Shown here in pieces: positions 36,707 to 45,823 of a DNA stretch of 64,000 bases (the stretch's first letter is position 1; every line of letters starts with the position of its first letter). The position numbers and the translations under genes are program-made. Source of the DNA: Hyphomicrobiales bacterium. Lineage in GTDB: Bacteria > Pseudomonadota > Alphaproteobacteria > Rhizobiales > Beijerinckiaceae. The stretch lies in NCBI GenBank assembly GCA_947455725.1, contig CANGPL010000005.1, forward strand, positions 23,056 to 87,055, read 5' to 3'. The notes below the pieces were generated by a model. The model saw only the letters and a program-made list of their open reading frames with translations. It was not told the origin of the DNA and ran no database searches.

Positions 36707-38091
36707 GTGGAACGAACGCAGGCATGATCTCTTTTCGAACCATGCTTATTGTGGGGTCAGTCCTTTCAGCCGCGCTTTTCTCGATGGATTCTTGGGCGCA
36801 GACGCAAACGCCTGCTAACCCATCGGCTGCAACGATTTCAGCCGCCGATACAGCCTCACGTAAGCTTGAACTCGACGAGACGGAACGTCTTTTGGCAAAC
36901 GGTGCCGAAGACCGAGCCAAGCTTGCCGCCGAAATCGAAACCTTACGTTCTGATCGTGCGCGCTTGAGCCAAAGAATGATTGAAACGGCCGATCGCATCA
37001 GAGCAACCGAATTACGCATTGGTGCGGTTGAAGATCGACTCGCGACGCTCAAGGACTCGGAGGCTAAAGCGCGGGCTTCGCTCGAAAGTCGGCGTGCCGT
37101 TGTCATCGATGTGTTGGCCGCCCTGCAGCGGGTTGGCGCTACGCCGCCGCCTTTGCTGTTTGCTGATCCCGATTCCATCCTTGATACGGTGAGGAGCAGC
37201 ATTCTCCTTGGTTCCGTTGTACCGGAACTAAAAGGCGAGACGGACGCTTTATTGGCTGATCTTTCAGCCATTGAACGCATCAGACAGACGGCTGCGGCAG
37301 AACGTGACGCCTTGGCAAAGGATATATCGAGCCTGGTTCGGGATCGCCAAGATATCGAGCTTCTGGTCTCTGCGCGACAAAAAGACATTGCCGGCGCGGA
37401 GAGCAAAGCCAATGAACAAGCCGCTCAAGCGGCGGCTTTAGCAGCGAAAAGTCAAACCTTGAAGGACTTGATCGGCCGGGTCGAAGGCGAAGTCGATAGC
37501 GTGTCGAAGGCCGCGCGGGATGCCAATTCGGCTTCAGCCAAAAATGAAGAAGACGCTAAATCGGCCAATGACCCGGCGGCGAAAGATGCGCGCAATCGGT
37601 TCGCGGCCTTGGCCTTTCGCGACCCCTCGCGTCTCGCGCCTAAAGTCTCGTTTGGTGAATTAAAGGGCCTTTTGCCGCAGCCCGTGAATGGCAGCTTGGT
37701 GAATGGATTTAATAAGCGCGACACCTTGGGTGGGATGACCAAAGGCATTTCGCTTGCAACCCGCCCGAATGCGATTGTTTCCGCCCCTTCCGACGGTTGG
37801 GTTTCTTATGCCGGCCCATTTCGTACCTATGGTCAACTCTTGATCCTAAATGTGGGCGGGGGGTATTATATCTTGCTTGCAGGCATGGACCGGATCAGCG
37901 TAAGTCTCGGTCAGTTCGTTCTCGCCGGTGAGCCGGTCGCGACGATGGGTGATCCTCAAAAAGATAGTTCAGGGCAACCATCTTCCGATAAGCGAGTTCC
38001 GACCTTATATATAGAGTTCCGAAAAGACGGGACACCAATTGATCCGACGCCTTGGTGGGCTTCGGGCTCGAATGAGAAAGTTCGTGGATGA
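36703..38091 (+). CDS. envC: Murein hydrolase activator EnvC
   Basis: A periplasmic amidase activator recruited by FtsX. After a signal peptide (about 8-33, ending DSWAQ) come long coiled-coil segments (about 55-125 and 170-280) and a C-terminal LytM/M23 domain (about 335-455). The LytM zinc residues are missing: the usual HxH is replaced in YYILLAGMDRI, as expected for EnvC, which activates amidases rather than cutting. The GTG at 36703 overlaps rlmH; an ATG at 36724 is possible. It overlaps ctpA by four bases. Confidence 0.9.
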   Translation: MSGTNAGMISFRTMLIVGSVLSAALFSMDSWAQTQTPANPSAATISAADTASRKLELDETERLLANGAEDRAKLAAEIETLRSDRARLSQRMIETADRIRATELRIGAVEDRLATLKDSEAKARASLESRRAVVIDVLAALQRVGATPPPLLFADPDSILDTVRSSILLGSVVPELKGETDALLADLSAIERIRQTAAAERDALAKDISSLVRDRQDIELLVSARQKDIAGAESKANEQAAQAAALAAKSQTLKDLIGRVEGEVDSVSKAARDANSASAKNEEDAKSANDPAAKDARNRFAALAFRDPSRLAPKVSFGELKGLLPQPVNGSLVNGFNKRDTLGGMTKGISLATRPNAIVSAPSDGWVSYAGPFRTYGQLLILNVGGGYYILLAGMDRISVSLGQFVLAGEPVATMGDPQKDSSGQPSSDKRVPTLYIEFRKDGTPIDPTPWWASGSNEKVRG

Positions 38092-39413
38092 TGCGTAAGC
38101 TGACCTATCTTCTGACTGGCGCCGTCTTTGGCGGGGGCCTCGTTGCGTTTGCCTTCCAAGGCTTACCTCTTGGCTCGGTGAGCGCGGTAGCCGCTGGTTC
38201 AGAAACCTATCGCCAGCTTAATCTTTTCGGCGATGTCTTCGAAAAAATCCGCACCGATTACGTCGAAAAGCCGGATGATGCGAAATTGGTCGAATCCGCC
38301 ATTAGCGGCATGTTGGCAGGCCTTGATCCGCATTCGAGCTATATGGATCCAAAGAGTTTCAAGGATATGCAGGTCCAGACCAAAGGTGAATTTGGTGGGC
38401 TTGGCATCGAAGTGACCCAAGAAGATGGCTATGTGAAGGTTGTCACACCAATCGACGATACGCCCGCATCGCGCGCTGGCCTTTTGGCAGGTGATTTGAT
38501 CGTCGCCATTGATGGTGACGCCGTACAGGGTCTCACGCTCAATCAAGCCGTCGATAAGATGCGCGGTCCGGTTAAAAGCCCTGTCGTGTTGAAAATCAGC
38601 CGCAAGGGTAAAGCCGATTCCTTTGACGTGACCTTGGTTCGCGAAGTCATCAAGATTTCCTCGGTCAAGCCACGCAATGAAGGCGATGTCGGCTATATCC
38701 GGATTACGCAATTCACCGAGAAGACCTTCGATGGTCTAAAGGCCGCACTCGACCAGTTCTCCCGTGACATTCCGGCTGACAAGCTGAAGGGCTATGTTGT
38801 CGATCTTCGTAACGATCCGGGTGGCTTGCTCGATCAGGCAATTGCCGTGTCGGATGCGTTCCTTGAGCGCGGCGAGATTGTCTCGACCCGCGGCCGTAAT
38901 GCAGACGATGCGCAGCGTTATATGGCGCGTTCTGGTGATCTTACCAATGGCAAGCCTTTGGTCGTGCTCATCAATGGTGGCTCGGCCTCCGCGTCTGAGA
39001 TTGTTGCAGGCGCCTTGCAAGACCATAAACGAGCAACGATCATTGGAACCCGCTCTTTCGGTAAAGGCTCCGTTCAGACGATTATTCCGTTGGGAGCGAA
39101 TGGTGCGTTGCGGCTAACAACCGCGCGCTATTACACGCCATCGGGCCGTTCGATCCAAGCCAAGGGCATTGACCCCGACATCCAGGTCCTGCCGGATGTT
39201 CCGGATGAGTTTAAGGGCAAGGATGAAACGAAGGGCGAAGCCGCGCTTAAGGGCCATTTAAAGAATGGCGATAATGAGCAAGGTGGCTCCTCGGCCTATG
39301 TTCCGCTCGATCCAAAGCAAGACAAGCAGCTAAATTACGCGCTTGATTTGCTCCGCGGCCTGAAAAACGCCGATGCGGCTGTCAAAGATAATTCAAATTC
39401 GACAGCCAATTAA
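38088..39413 (+). CDS. ctpA: C-terminal processing protease CtpA (S41)
   Basis: A 441-residue exported serine protease. A signal/anchor segment (about 5-30) is followed by a PDZ domain (about 95-180; GGLGIEVTQEDGYVKVVTP) and the S41 catalytic domain. The Ser-Lys dyad is in NGGSASASEIVAGAL (near 303) and GTRSFGKGSVQTI (near 328). It trims C-termini of periplasmic proteins, in several species those of peptidoglycan hydrolases. The ATGA overlap with envC implies coupled translation. Confidence 0.95.
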   Translation: MMRKLTYLLTGAVFGGGLVAFAFQGLPLGSVSAVAAGSETYRQLNLFGDVFEKIRTDYVEKPDDAKLVESAISGMLAGLDPHSSYMDPKSFKDMQVQTKGEFGGLGIEVTQEDGYVKVVTPIDDTPASRAGLLAGDLIVAIDGDAVQGLTLNQAVDKMRGPVKSPVVLKISRKGKADSFDVTLVREVIKISSVKPRNEGDVGYIRITQFTEKTFDGLKAALDQFSRDIPADKLKGYVVDLRNDPGGLLDQAIAVSDAFLERGEIVSTRGRNADDAQRYMARSGDLTNGKPLVVLINGGSASASEIVAGALQDHKRATIIGTRSFGKGSVQTIIPLGANGALRLTTARYYTPSGRSIQAKGIDPDIQVLPDVPDEFKGKDETKGEAALKGHLKNGDNEQGGSSAYVPLDPKQDKQLNYALDLLRGLKNADAAVKDNSNSTAN

Positions 39414-39429
39414 GGGAATTAAATGAGGC

Positions 39430-39456
39430 AAGCAGCGCTTTAATCAGCGCTGCTTT
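39430..39456 (+). terminator. Hairpin after ctpA (possible terminator)
   Basis: A perfect 10-bp stem AAGCAGCGCT/AGCGCTGCTT with loop TTAATC, followed by a short TTTAA. It starts 16 bases after the ctpA stop. The T-run is short, so termination may be partial. Confidence 0.6.
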
Positions 39457-39483
39457 AACCATAAATTCGCAGTTATTGCTTAG

Positions 39484-39517
39484 CCTCACCATCCGGTAAC
39501 GATGGTGAGGATTTTTT
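39484..39517 (+). promoter_or_regulatory. Terminator-like hairpin that pairs the Shine-Dalgarno of the deacetylase gene
   Basis: CCTCACCATC (39484-39493) pairs perfectly with GATGGTGAGG (39501-39510), loop CGGTAAC, then A and six Ts up to the ATG at 39518. The GGTGAGG in the 3' arm is also the only ribosome-binding site for that ATG. It can act as terminator, translational block, or both. Confidence 0.7.
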
Positions 39518-40513
39518 ATGACCGTGATCGCCGCACAGGATGAGCCGCTGCCACAAATGGCTCGCAGGCTTCCAAAATCGATCCTCTTCATCGCGGCTTT
39601 AACAATTGGCTTGATCGCTATCCTATTGGGCGGTGCATATTTCTGGCGGTGGCACTCTTCGTCGCCCGAAGCCGTTGTTGAAATCGTCTGGCCTAATTCG
39701 GCCTCAACACCAGCCGTTGAAGCAAAGCCTGCGTATCAGCCTAAAAATGGGCGCGGCCTGCAACCGGCCCCCGACCCGCGTCTTGTCGATCCTCATTCGG
39801 CCGGTCTATTGCCCAAAATAGCCGAAGACGGCACCCGTCCGTTGGATCTTTATGCGCGGCCCTTGGCGCCTGCATCCGGTGCGTTAGCAGATGCTCCCCG
39901 CATTGCCATCCTTTTGACCGGTGCCGGTATAGGGCAACTGACAACGGTTGAAGCGATGGTCAAATTGCCAACCAATATCTCCTTCGCGCTCTCGCCCTAT
40001 AGTTCCGATCTTGTCCGCCAAGCCGCCGATATTCGCAGCGAGGGGCATGAGGTGATGCTGGATCTTCCCATTCGCGATCCGGATGGCCCGCCGGGAGGTG
40101 CCGGACCAAGGGCGTTATCGGATACGGCCGATATCGACGAGAACCAGCAGCGACTTTTCTGGTCCATGGCTCGATTTCCGGGATATTTTGGTGTCTCGGC
40201 TCCGCTAACCGGACGCATTTCGATGAGCGGTCCCGCTCGCACCGCTCTGGCTGAAATTCAAAACCGTGGACTAGGCCTCATGGATTATGCCGCAGAGGAG
40301 CAATCGATCATCTTGGATAAAGAGATGAAAGCGTCAGCCATTGATGAAGCGCTGCAACGCCTTGAACAAAAGGCCAATAAGAGAGGCATGGCTATTGGGG
40401 TTGCAGGAACAACACCACTCGCGATAGACCGATTAAAGAATTGGAGCGCGGGGCTTGCTTCACGCGGCATTCGTTTGGTGCCGGTGAGTGCGCTGTTGCA
40501 TGCGGATGGTTAA
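39518..40513 (+). CDS. Divergent polysaccharide deacetylase family protein (YibQ-like)
   Basis: A 331-residue protein with one N-terminal membrane helix (about 22-45), a proline-rich linker, and a NodB-like barrel from about 125. Family motifs are [44 protein letters not shown], and [12 protein letters not shown]. The metal-binding set of true deacetylases is degenerate in this family, so activity is uncertain. It sits after ctpA and before rppH, its usual place. The ATG at 39557 (MARRLPKS) is an alternative start outside the leader hairpin. Confidence 0.87.
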   Translation: MTVIAAQDEPLPQMARRLPKSILFIAALTIGLIAILLGGAYFWRWHSSSPEAVVEIVWPNSASTPAVEAKPAYQPKNGRGLQPAPDPRLVDPHSAGLLPKIAEDGTRPLDLYARPLAPASGALADAPRIAILLTGAGIGQLTTVEAMVKLPTNISFALSPYSSDLVRQAADIRSEGHEVMLDLPIRDPDGPPGGAGPRALSDTADIDENQQRLFWSMARFPGYFGVSAPLTGRISMSGPARTALAEIQNRGLGLMDYAAEEQSIILDKEMKASAIDEALQRLEQKANKRGMAIGVAGTTPLAIDRLKNWSAGLASRGIRLVPVSALLHADG

Positions 40514-40518
40514 TCGAA

Positions 40519-41022
40519 ATGCGTCATGAGGATCTGCCCTATCGCCAGAATGTCGGCATTATGCTGCTCAACCGTGACAATCTTGTCTTTGTAGGCAGCC
40601 GCAGAGCAGAAGCAGGCCCCGAACATGTCGATGCGTCGCACAGCTGGCAGATGCCGCAAGGTGGCATTGACCCGGGCGAAGATCCTTATCCCGCCGCTTT
40701 GCGCGAATTAGCGGAAGAGACGGGTGTCACAAGCGTGTCGCTTCTAGCGGAAGCACCGCATTGGCTTACTTACGATTTGCCGCCTGCTGTCGCAAAAGAA
40801 GCCTGGAAGGGAAAATATCGCGGTCAGACACAAAAATGGTTTGCCTTTCGGTTTGAAGGCGATGATCGCGAAATTAATATTTTGGAACCACCCGGCGGGC
40901 ATAAGCCCGAATTCGCACATTGGCGGTGGGTCCCCATGCGCGATCTGCCTGATTTGATCATACCGTTTAAACGCGCTGTCTATCAGGAGGTCGTTGAGAT
41001 TTTCGCCCATCTCATTGACTAG
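40519..41022 (+). CDS. rppH: RNA pyrophosphohydrolase RppH
   Basis: A Nudix enzyme that removes pyrophosphate from 5' ends of mRNA and so triggers decay. The 167-residue protein begins [20 protein letters not shown], and has [28 protein letters not shown], described here by its ends, forming the Nudix box near 45-68 with the glutamates in RELAEETG. It also has [15 protein letters not shown], typical of RppH. The in-frame extension from 40441 is inside the previous gene and is discarded. Its end overlaps the convergent transporter gene by eleven bases. Confidence 0.95.
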   Translation: MRHEDLPYRQNVGIMLLNRDNLVFVGSRRAEAGPEHVDASHSWQMPQGGIDPGEDPYPAALRELAEETGVTSVSLLAEAPHWLTYDLPPAVAKEAWKGKYRGQTQKWFAFRFEGDDREINILEPPGGHKPEFAHWRWVPMRDLPDLIIPFKRAVYQEVVEIFAHLID

Positions 41023-41941
41023 CCGTTTTGCGCCGGTTGACGGCGATCAAACCAAGCCCGATCAATCCCATCCCCGCGAGATTTTGCGCGCTGATGGTTT
41101 CACCCAGCACAACAGCGCCAAGAGCTACAGCGCTCGGTGGGATCATCAGCGTGACCAACGCAATGGCGAGCGCACCCGACCGATTGAGAATTCGGAAAAA
41201 GATCACATAGGCAAGCGCTGTACAAAAAAGCCCCAATGCAATGACGGATAGCAACGGCACCATCGGTGGAACCGGAAGCGTCCATGGCGCATCAATGATC
41301 GCGGTTATTGGAAAGAGTATAAGCGTTGATGCCGTTACTTGACCAAAAGCAATTTGAAGCGGTTTGATTCCAAGCCGAGCAAATCGGCGACCGAAATTAT
41401 TCGCGCATGCATAGGACAATGCTGCAAAAAGACAGGCAATCTCTCCCGTCAATGACGTTCCGACATCCGCAAGAATACCCGGGCCAATCAGCACCGTGAC
41501 GCCAACAATGCCGAGAATAATGCCGATTACTTTTCCAGCTGTGAGCTTTTCATCCTGCGTTACAAAATGCGCCACGATGATCGTAAACAGCGGTGTCATC
41601 GCATTGAGGATCGATGCCAGCCCCGCGCTGATCGAATGAGTCCCGAAGACGATGAGGCTCATTGGGATAACATTGTTCAAGGCACCCATGCCGAGAAAAG
41701 CAAGCCAAGCCGCGCGCCCTTTTGGCAGACCTACACCCGATACGATCAATACCGCGCCCAGCACCAAGCAAGCGATCGAAACGCGACCGAAAACAATGGT
41801 GAAGGTTGGCAGCGCGCCAACGGCGATTTTCATAAAAAGATAAGAGCCGCCCCAAAGCAGCGAGAGAGCCAGCAACAAAGCCCATTCGGTGAGGCGCATG
41901 GCACGGAGCGGGGAGGCGTTGGTCATCGAATCACAACTCAC
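41012..41941 (-). CDS. DMT-superfamily transporter (EamA family)
   Basis: A 309-residue protein with ten predicted membrane segments in two EamA repeats (about 15-145 and 160-295), beginning [21 protein letters not shown] and with the second-repeat entry [15 protein letters not shown]. The C-terminal [22 protein letters not shown] is typical. EamA proteins export amino acids or metabolites; substrate unknown. Start is uncertain: ATGs at 41941, 41926 and 41899 all lack a clear ribosome-binding site. Confidence 0.87.
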   Translation of the reverse strand: MSCDSMTNASPLRAMRLTEWALLLALSLLWGGSYLFMKIAVGALPTFTIVFGRVSIACLVLGAVLIVSGVGLPKGRAAWLAFLGMGALNNVIPMSLIVFGTHSISAGLASILNAMTPLFTIIVAHFVTQDEKLTAGKVIGIILGIVGVTVLIGPGILADVGTSLTGEIACLFAALSYACANNFGRRFARLGIKPLQIAFGQVTASTLILFPITAIIDAPWTLPVPPMVPLLSVIALGLFCTALAYVIFFRILNRSGALAIALVTLMIPPSAVALGAVVLGETISAQNLAGMGLIGLGLIAVNRRKTASQ

Positions 41942-42010
41942 ATTTTAGAATTGATCGCTTGTCCTTCAATTCCAAAATCAATGCCACCCGATTTCTATAA
42001 TTCGTAGGAT

Positions 42011-43045
42011 TTAACGCCCCGCCGTCCAATCCAACACAATCTTACCGCTTTCACCGCGCGACATTGTTTCAAAGCCGGCGAGAAAATCGGCAGCGGGGAG
42101 CCGGTGGGTGATCACCTTCCGCACATCAAGCCCGCTCTGCAACATGGCCAACATTTTATACCAGGTTTCAAACATCTCACGGCCATAAATGCATTTAATC
42201 GTGAGCACTTTAAAAACCATCTTTGACCAATCGGTCACGAAGGGCTTTGAGGGAATGCCAAGCAGCGCAATCTTGCCACCCATTACAAGATTGTCGACCA
42301 TCTGTTCAAAGGCCTGCGGTGCGCCGCTCATTTCCAAGCCGATGTCAAAGCCCTCGCGCATACCAAGGCGATGCGTGACATCTTTCAAATCTTCTTTTGA
42401 CACATCAACCGTCACGACATCGGCAATTTGTTGCGCCAGCGCCAGTCGCGCGGGGTTCATATCGGTAATCACAACATGACGCGCCCCAATATGCCGCGCG
42501 ATTGCCGCACTCATAATGCCAATGGGTCCTGCGCCTGTGATCAGTACATCCTCACCAATCATATCAAAGGCCAATGCTGTGTGAACCGCATTGCCTAGAG
42601 GATCGAGAATAGCGCCAAGTTCATCATCAATATCGTCCGGCAGAGGCACGATATTAAAAGCTGGAAAGCGAACATAATCAGCAAAAGCGCCCGGAATATT
42701 CACGCCGATGCCACGTGTCTCAGGATCCATGTGGAATTTACCGGCGCGACTCGCCCGGCTTTTCATGCCGATAACATGCCCTTCGCCGGATACGCGTTGG
42801 CCAATTTTAAAGCCACGCACATGCGAGCCTATCTCAACAATCTCACCGGCAAATTCATGGCCGACGACCATCGGTACCGGAATGGTTTTCTGCGCCCATT
42901 CATCCCATTTATAGATGTGAATATCGGTCCCGCAAATGCCGGTCTTATTCACTTTAACAAGCACATCATCCGGACCAATTTGCGGTACAGGCTCTTCACC
43001 CATCCACAGCCCTTGTTCTGCTTTTGCTTTGATAAGAGCGCGCAT
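42011..43045 (-). CDS. tdh: L-threonine 3-dehydrogenase
   Basis: Oxidises threonine to 2-amino-3-ketobutyrate, which Kbl then splits to glycine and acetyl-CoA. A 344-residue zinc-dependent MDR enzyme with catalytic-zinc segment [18 protein letters not shown] near 35, [12 protein letters not shown] near 62, the NAD-binding loop [13 protein letters not shown] near 168, and [11 protein letters not shown]. The structural-zinc cysteines common in the family are replaced here by the [15 protein letters not shown] segment near 98. It lies 20 bases downstream of kbl. Confidence 0.93.
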   Translation of the reverse strand: MRALIKAKAEQGLWMGEEPVPQIGPDDVLVKVNKTGICGTDIHIYKWDEWAQKTIPVPMVVGHEFAGEIVEIGSHVRGFKIGQRVSGEGHVIGMKSRASRAGKFHMDPETRGIGVNIPGAFADYVRFPAFNIVPLPDDIDDELGAILDPLGNAVHTALAFDMIGEDVLITGAGPIGIMSAAIARHIGARHVVITDMNPARLALAQQIADVVTVDVSKEDLKDVTHRLGMREGFDIGLEMSGAPQAFEQMVDNLVMGGKIALLGIPSKPFVTDWSKMVFKVLTIKCIYGREMFETWYKMLAMLQSGLDVRKVITHRLPAADFLAGFETMSRGESGKIVLDWTAGR

Positions 43046-43065
43046 CGTGGTCGACCTTTTCTCTT

Positions 43066-44268
43066 TTAAATGATGTTCAGTGTGCGTCCGGCATCGGTAA
43101 ATGCAGCAATCGCGGTATCGATATCATTGTCATCAAGTGCCGCTGACATTTGTGTGCGGATACGGGCCCGCCCTTTCGGAACAACAGGGAAAAAGAAGCC
43201 AGCAACATAGATGCCCCGACGATCAAGTTCCCGCGCCATATCCTGCGCACGGTTGGCTTCATGCAGCATAACGGGAATGATCGGCGTTTCGCCGGGCAAC
43301 ACCTCAAAGCCTGCTTTGGTCATCCCATCACGAAACCGCGATGTATTACGCATGAGTTTTGCACGGCGATCATCGGCGTGGCGCGCGATTTCAATTGCTT
43401 TAAGCGAGCCTGCGGCAACCGAAGGCGCTAGACTATTTGAAAAAAGATAAGGCCGCGCTCTTTGCCGCAAGAGATCAATGATCGGTCGAGCCGCTGCAAT
43501 AAATCCACCCATCGCACCGCCGAGCGTCTTGCCAAGCGTCCCTGTCACAATATCGACGCGTTGACCAACACCGGTAAGCGTAGGCGTACCTTTACCCTCA
43601 GCTCCGAGATGACCCGTTGCATGGCAATCATCCACCATCACCATCGCGCCATAGCGCTCGGCCAAATCGCAAATCGCCGGAAGATTGGCGACATAGCCAT
43701 CCATGGAAAAAACGCCGTCGGTTACGATCAGCTTGAAACGCGCGCCATCCTTGTTCGCTTCTTTCAATCGTTCTTCTAATTCGCTCATATCGCTATTGGC
43801 GTAGCGATAGCGTTTGGCTTTGGATAATCGCACGCCATCAATGATGGAGGCGTGATTTAAACTGTCGGAGATAATCGCATCTTCAGCTTCAAAAAGAGGC
43901 TCGAATACGCCGCCATTGGCATCGAAACACGCGGCGAACAGAATAGCATCATCTTTGCCAAGATAATCGGCAATCGCGCGTTCAAGTTGGCGATGAATGG
44001 TTTGGGTGCCGCAAATAAAGCGAACCGAGGCCATACCAAAACCATCGGAATCGAGCGCCTGTTTAGCTGCCGCAATAATCTCTGGATGATCCGCTAGCCC
44101 AAGATAATTATTGGCGCAGAGGTTGAGCATGGGTCGGCGCTGGCCGCCATCGGCAATCGCAATATGGCCTGATTGCGGCGTTACGATCTCGCGTTCTGTT
44201 TTATAAAGCCCGTCGGCGCGGATCGCGCCAAGCGTTGCCGTAATATGTTCAAGAAACGAGGCGGCCAT
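43066..44268 (-). CDS. kbl: Glycine C-acetyltransferase (2-amino-3-ketobutyrate CoA ligase)
   Basis: A 400-residue PLP enzyme, partner of Tdh in threonine breakdown. It has [16 protein letters not shown] near 50, the substrate region [27 protein letters not shown] near 205, and the PLP lysine in [17 protein letters not shown] near 244. The ATG at 44268 (MAASFLEH) is chosen over 44283 because TGGAG lies six bases upstream and the length matches the family. It is transcribed after ycbB; a long-loop hairpin at 44314-44348 lies between them. Confidence 0.95.
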   Translation of the reverse strand: MAASFLEHITATLGAIRADGLYKTEREIVTPQSGHIAIADGGQRRPMLNLCANNYLGLADHPEIIAAAKQALDSDGFGMASVRFICGTQTIHRQLERAIADYLGKDDAILFAACFDANGGVFEPLFEAEDAIISDSLNHASIIDGVRLSKAKRYRYANSDMSELEERLKEANKDGARFKLIVTDGVFSMDGYVANLPAICDLAERYGAMVMVDDCHATGHLGAEGKGTPTLTGVGQRVDIVTGTLGKTLGGAMGGFIAAARPIIDLLRQRARPYLFSNSLAPSVAAGSLKAIEIARHADDRRAKLMRNTSRFRDGMTKAGFEVLPGETPIIPVMLHEANRAQDMARELDRRGIYVAGFFFPVVPKGRARIRTQMSAALDDNDIDTAIAAFTDAGRTLNII

Positions 44269-44365
44269 GTCGTGCTCCATCATCCAATCGGATCATGGAA
44301 CTATAACGCCTTTGCCCGCCGGATCAGGAATGCCTAAATTCGGCGGGCATATGCCTCAGCTTCAT

Positions 44366-45823
44366 TCACTTTAAAGCCGCATAGGTCCGCGGTTGTCCAA
44401 GCCCGAGTGCGGCTTCTACCGTCTGGTCATAACCATAAATATCGCCGACATGATGAAGCTCGCCAGCCTGGTCCGGTACCACGGTAAAATAAGTCAATTG
44501 CACGGGCAGCGGGTCTTTCAATCGAATAACCCGCTCCCCTTTACCGATTAAGCCCTTTAGCTCGTCGGTTGAATATTTCGCATCATTGAGCACCACGGAG
44601 GCGAGTGAAAACGGGTCGTTAACCCGCACGCAGCCATGGCTATAGGCCCGCTCGGTATTGGCAAACAGCTTCCGCGTTGGCGTGTCGTGCAAATAGACGG
44701 CATGCTGGTTCGGAAACATAAATTTTACAAACCCTAACGCATTGCGTTCGCCGGGTGGTTGGCGAATGGTAACGAGGTCACCATTCTGCGTAACCTCATA
44801 GCCCGCTTTCGCGGCATAATCTGGGTCTTCCGCAAGCTTCGGTAGGAATTCCTTTTTCACGATCGAATAGGGCACGTGCCAAGAAGGATTCACGATCAGA
44901 TATTGCATCTTTTCAGAAAAGATCGGCGTCGGCGTGTCGGGCTTACCAACAATAGCCCGCGTCGAATGCACAATCGTACCGTGATCAACGACATGCAGCA
45001 TAAATTCGGGCAAATTAACTTCAATATACCGGTCGCCAAGGTCGCGCTCTACCCAACGCCAACGCTCCATATTGGCAATGAGATCAAACGGCGTCACAGG
45101 ATTTGAAGCGACCATCGCTGTCGTTGTTTTAAGCGGCTTTTTTGAGGCTTGCAGAACAGGAGGGTTCGAAGACTCGCCAATGCTTGCCGTTGTTTCCCGC
45201 AGCATCGCCAATTTTTCTTTGAGGATGCGATAACCCGGCTGCGGTGGATTATAGGCCTCAAGCGCATTGCCCGGATTTGACGAACCGATCAAATTAGCAA
45301 GAACGGCGGATGAATTCGGTAAATCAAGTTTCGGCGTAATGAGTTTTGACAGTCGCGCAAGATCGATACGCGCGCCGCGCGCATCACGCGCATAGGCAAT
45401 CGCTGACGCCGAAAGTGTAATATCAGCCAAGGCACGCGCTGAGGCCGTATCCGTTCCATGATTGAGGATCGGTGCTGGATAGTCCGACGGATTAAGCCCG
45501 TCCTCATCGGCGCGTGATAACCGTTCAGCAAGCGAAGCCGTTCTTGCTTGAAGCTCGTCGCTTCCCATCCAAATAGGTGCGTTGTCGCGCGCGGCATAAA
45601 AGGCGGAAAGGCTTTCCCATTCGCGTTTCTGTAAATGCGCCATATGAGGAAGGGATAGGCTGCCGGGCAGTATCGTCGCAATTTCAGCGGCAATATCAGC
45701 CGATGAAATATGCGGCTTCTCTTGGCGAGAAATCACTTCGCTCGGCGCAGCACCTTGATCTGCTGCAAGCGCGGGCCAAAGGCTCATCGTCAGAAGGGAA
45801 AGAGTTACAATAAGCCGCTTCAC
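44366..45823 (-). CDS. L,D-transpeptidase, YcbB/LdtD type
   Basis: A 485-residue exported enzyme that forms 3-3 peptidoglycan cross-links or related bonds. After a signal peptide (about 1-20, ending PALAA) comes a scaffold domain, then the YkuD catalytic domain (about 265-430) with IVGKPDTPTPIFSEKMQYLI, NPSWHVPYSI, and the active-site HGCVRVNDP near 396. The long insertion between strand segments is typical of YcbB. Its ATG overlaps the stop of the upstream regulator (ATGA), so the two are translated together. Confidence 0.92.
   Translation of the reverse strand: MKRLIVTLSLLTMSLWPALAADQGAAPSEVISRQEKPHISSADIAAEIATILPGSLSLPHMAHLQKREWESLSAFYAARDNAPIWMGSDELQARTASLAERLSRADEDGLNPSDYPAPILNHGTDTASARALADITLSASAIAYARDARGARIDLARLSKLITPKLDLPNSSAVLANLIGSSNPGNALEAYNPPQPGYRILKEKLAMLRETTASIGESSNPPVLQASKKPLKTTTAMVASNPVTPFDLIANMERWRWVERDLGDRYIEVNLPEFMLHVVDHGTIVHSTRAIVGKPDTPTPIFSEKMQYLIVNPSWHVPYSIVKKEFLPKLAEDPDYAAKAGYEVTQNGDLVTIRQPPGERNALGFVKFMFPNQHAVYLHDTPTRKLFANTERAYSHGCVRVNDPFSLASVVLNDAKYSTDELKGLIGKGERVIRLKDPLPVQLTYFTVVPDQAGELHHVGDIYGYDQTVEAALGLGQPRTYAALK

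Noticed and set aside
36333..37412. 359-codon minus-strand frame
   Set aside because: It spans rlmH and envC, both secure genes, and is serine/arginine-rich in the way of antisense shadows.
44314..44348. Hairpin GCCCGCCG/CGGCGGGC as terminator between ycbB and kbl
   Set aside because: The loop is 19 bases and no T-run follows, so termination is unlikely.
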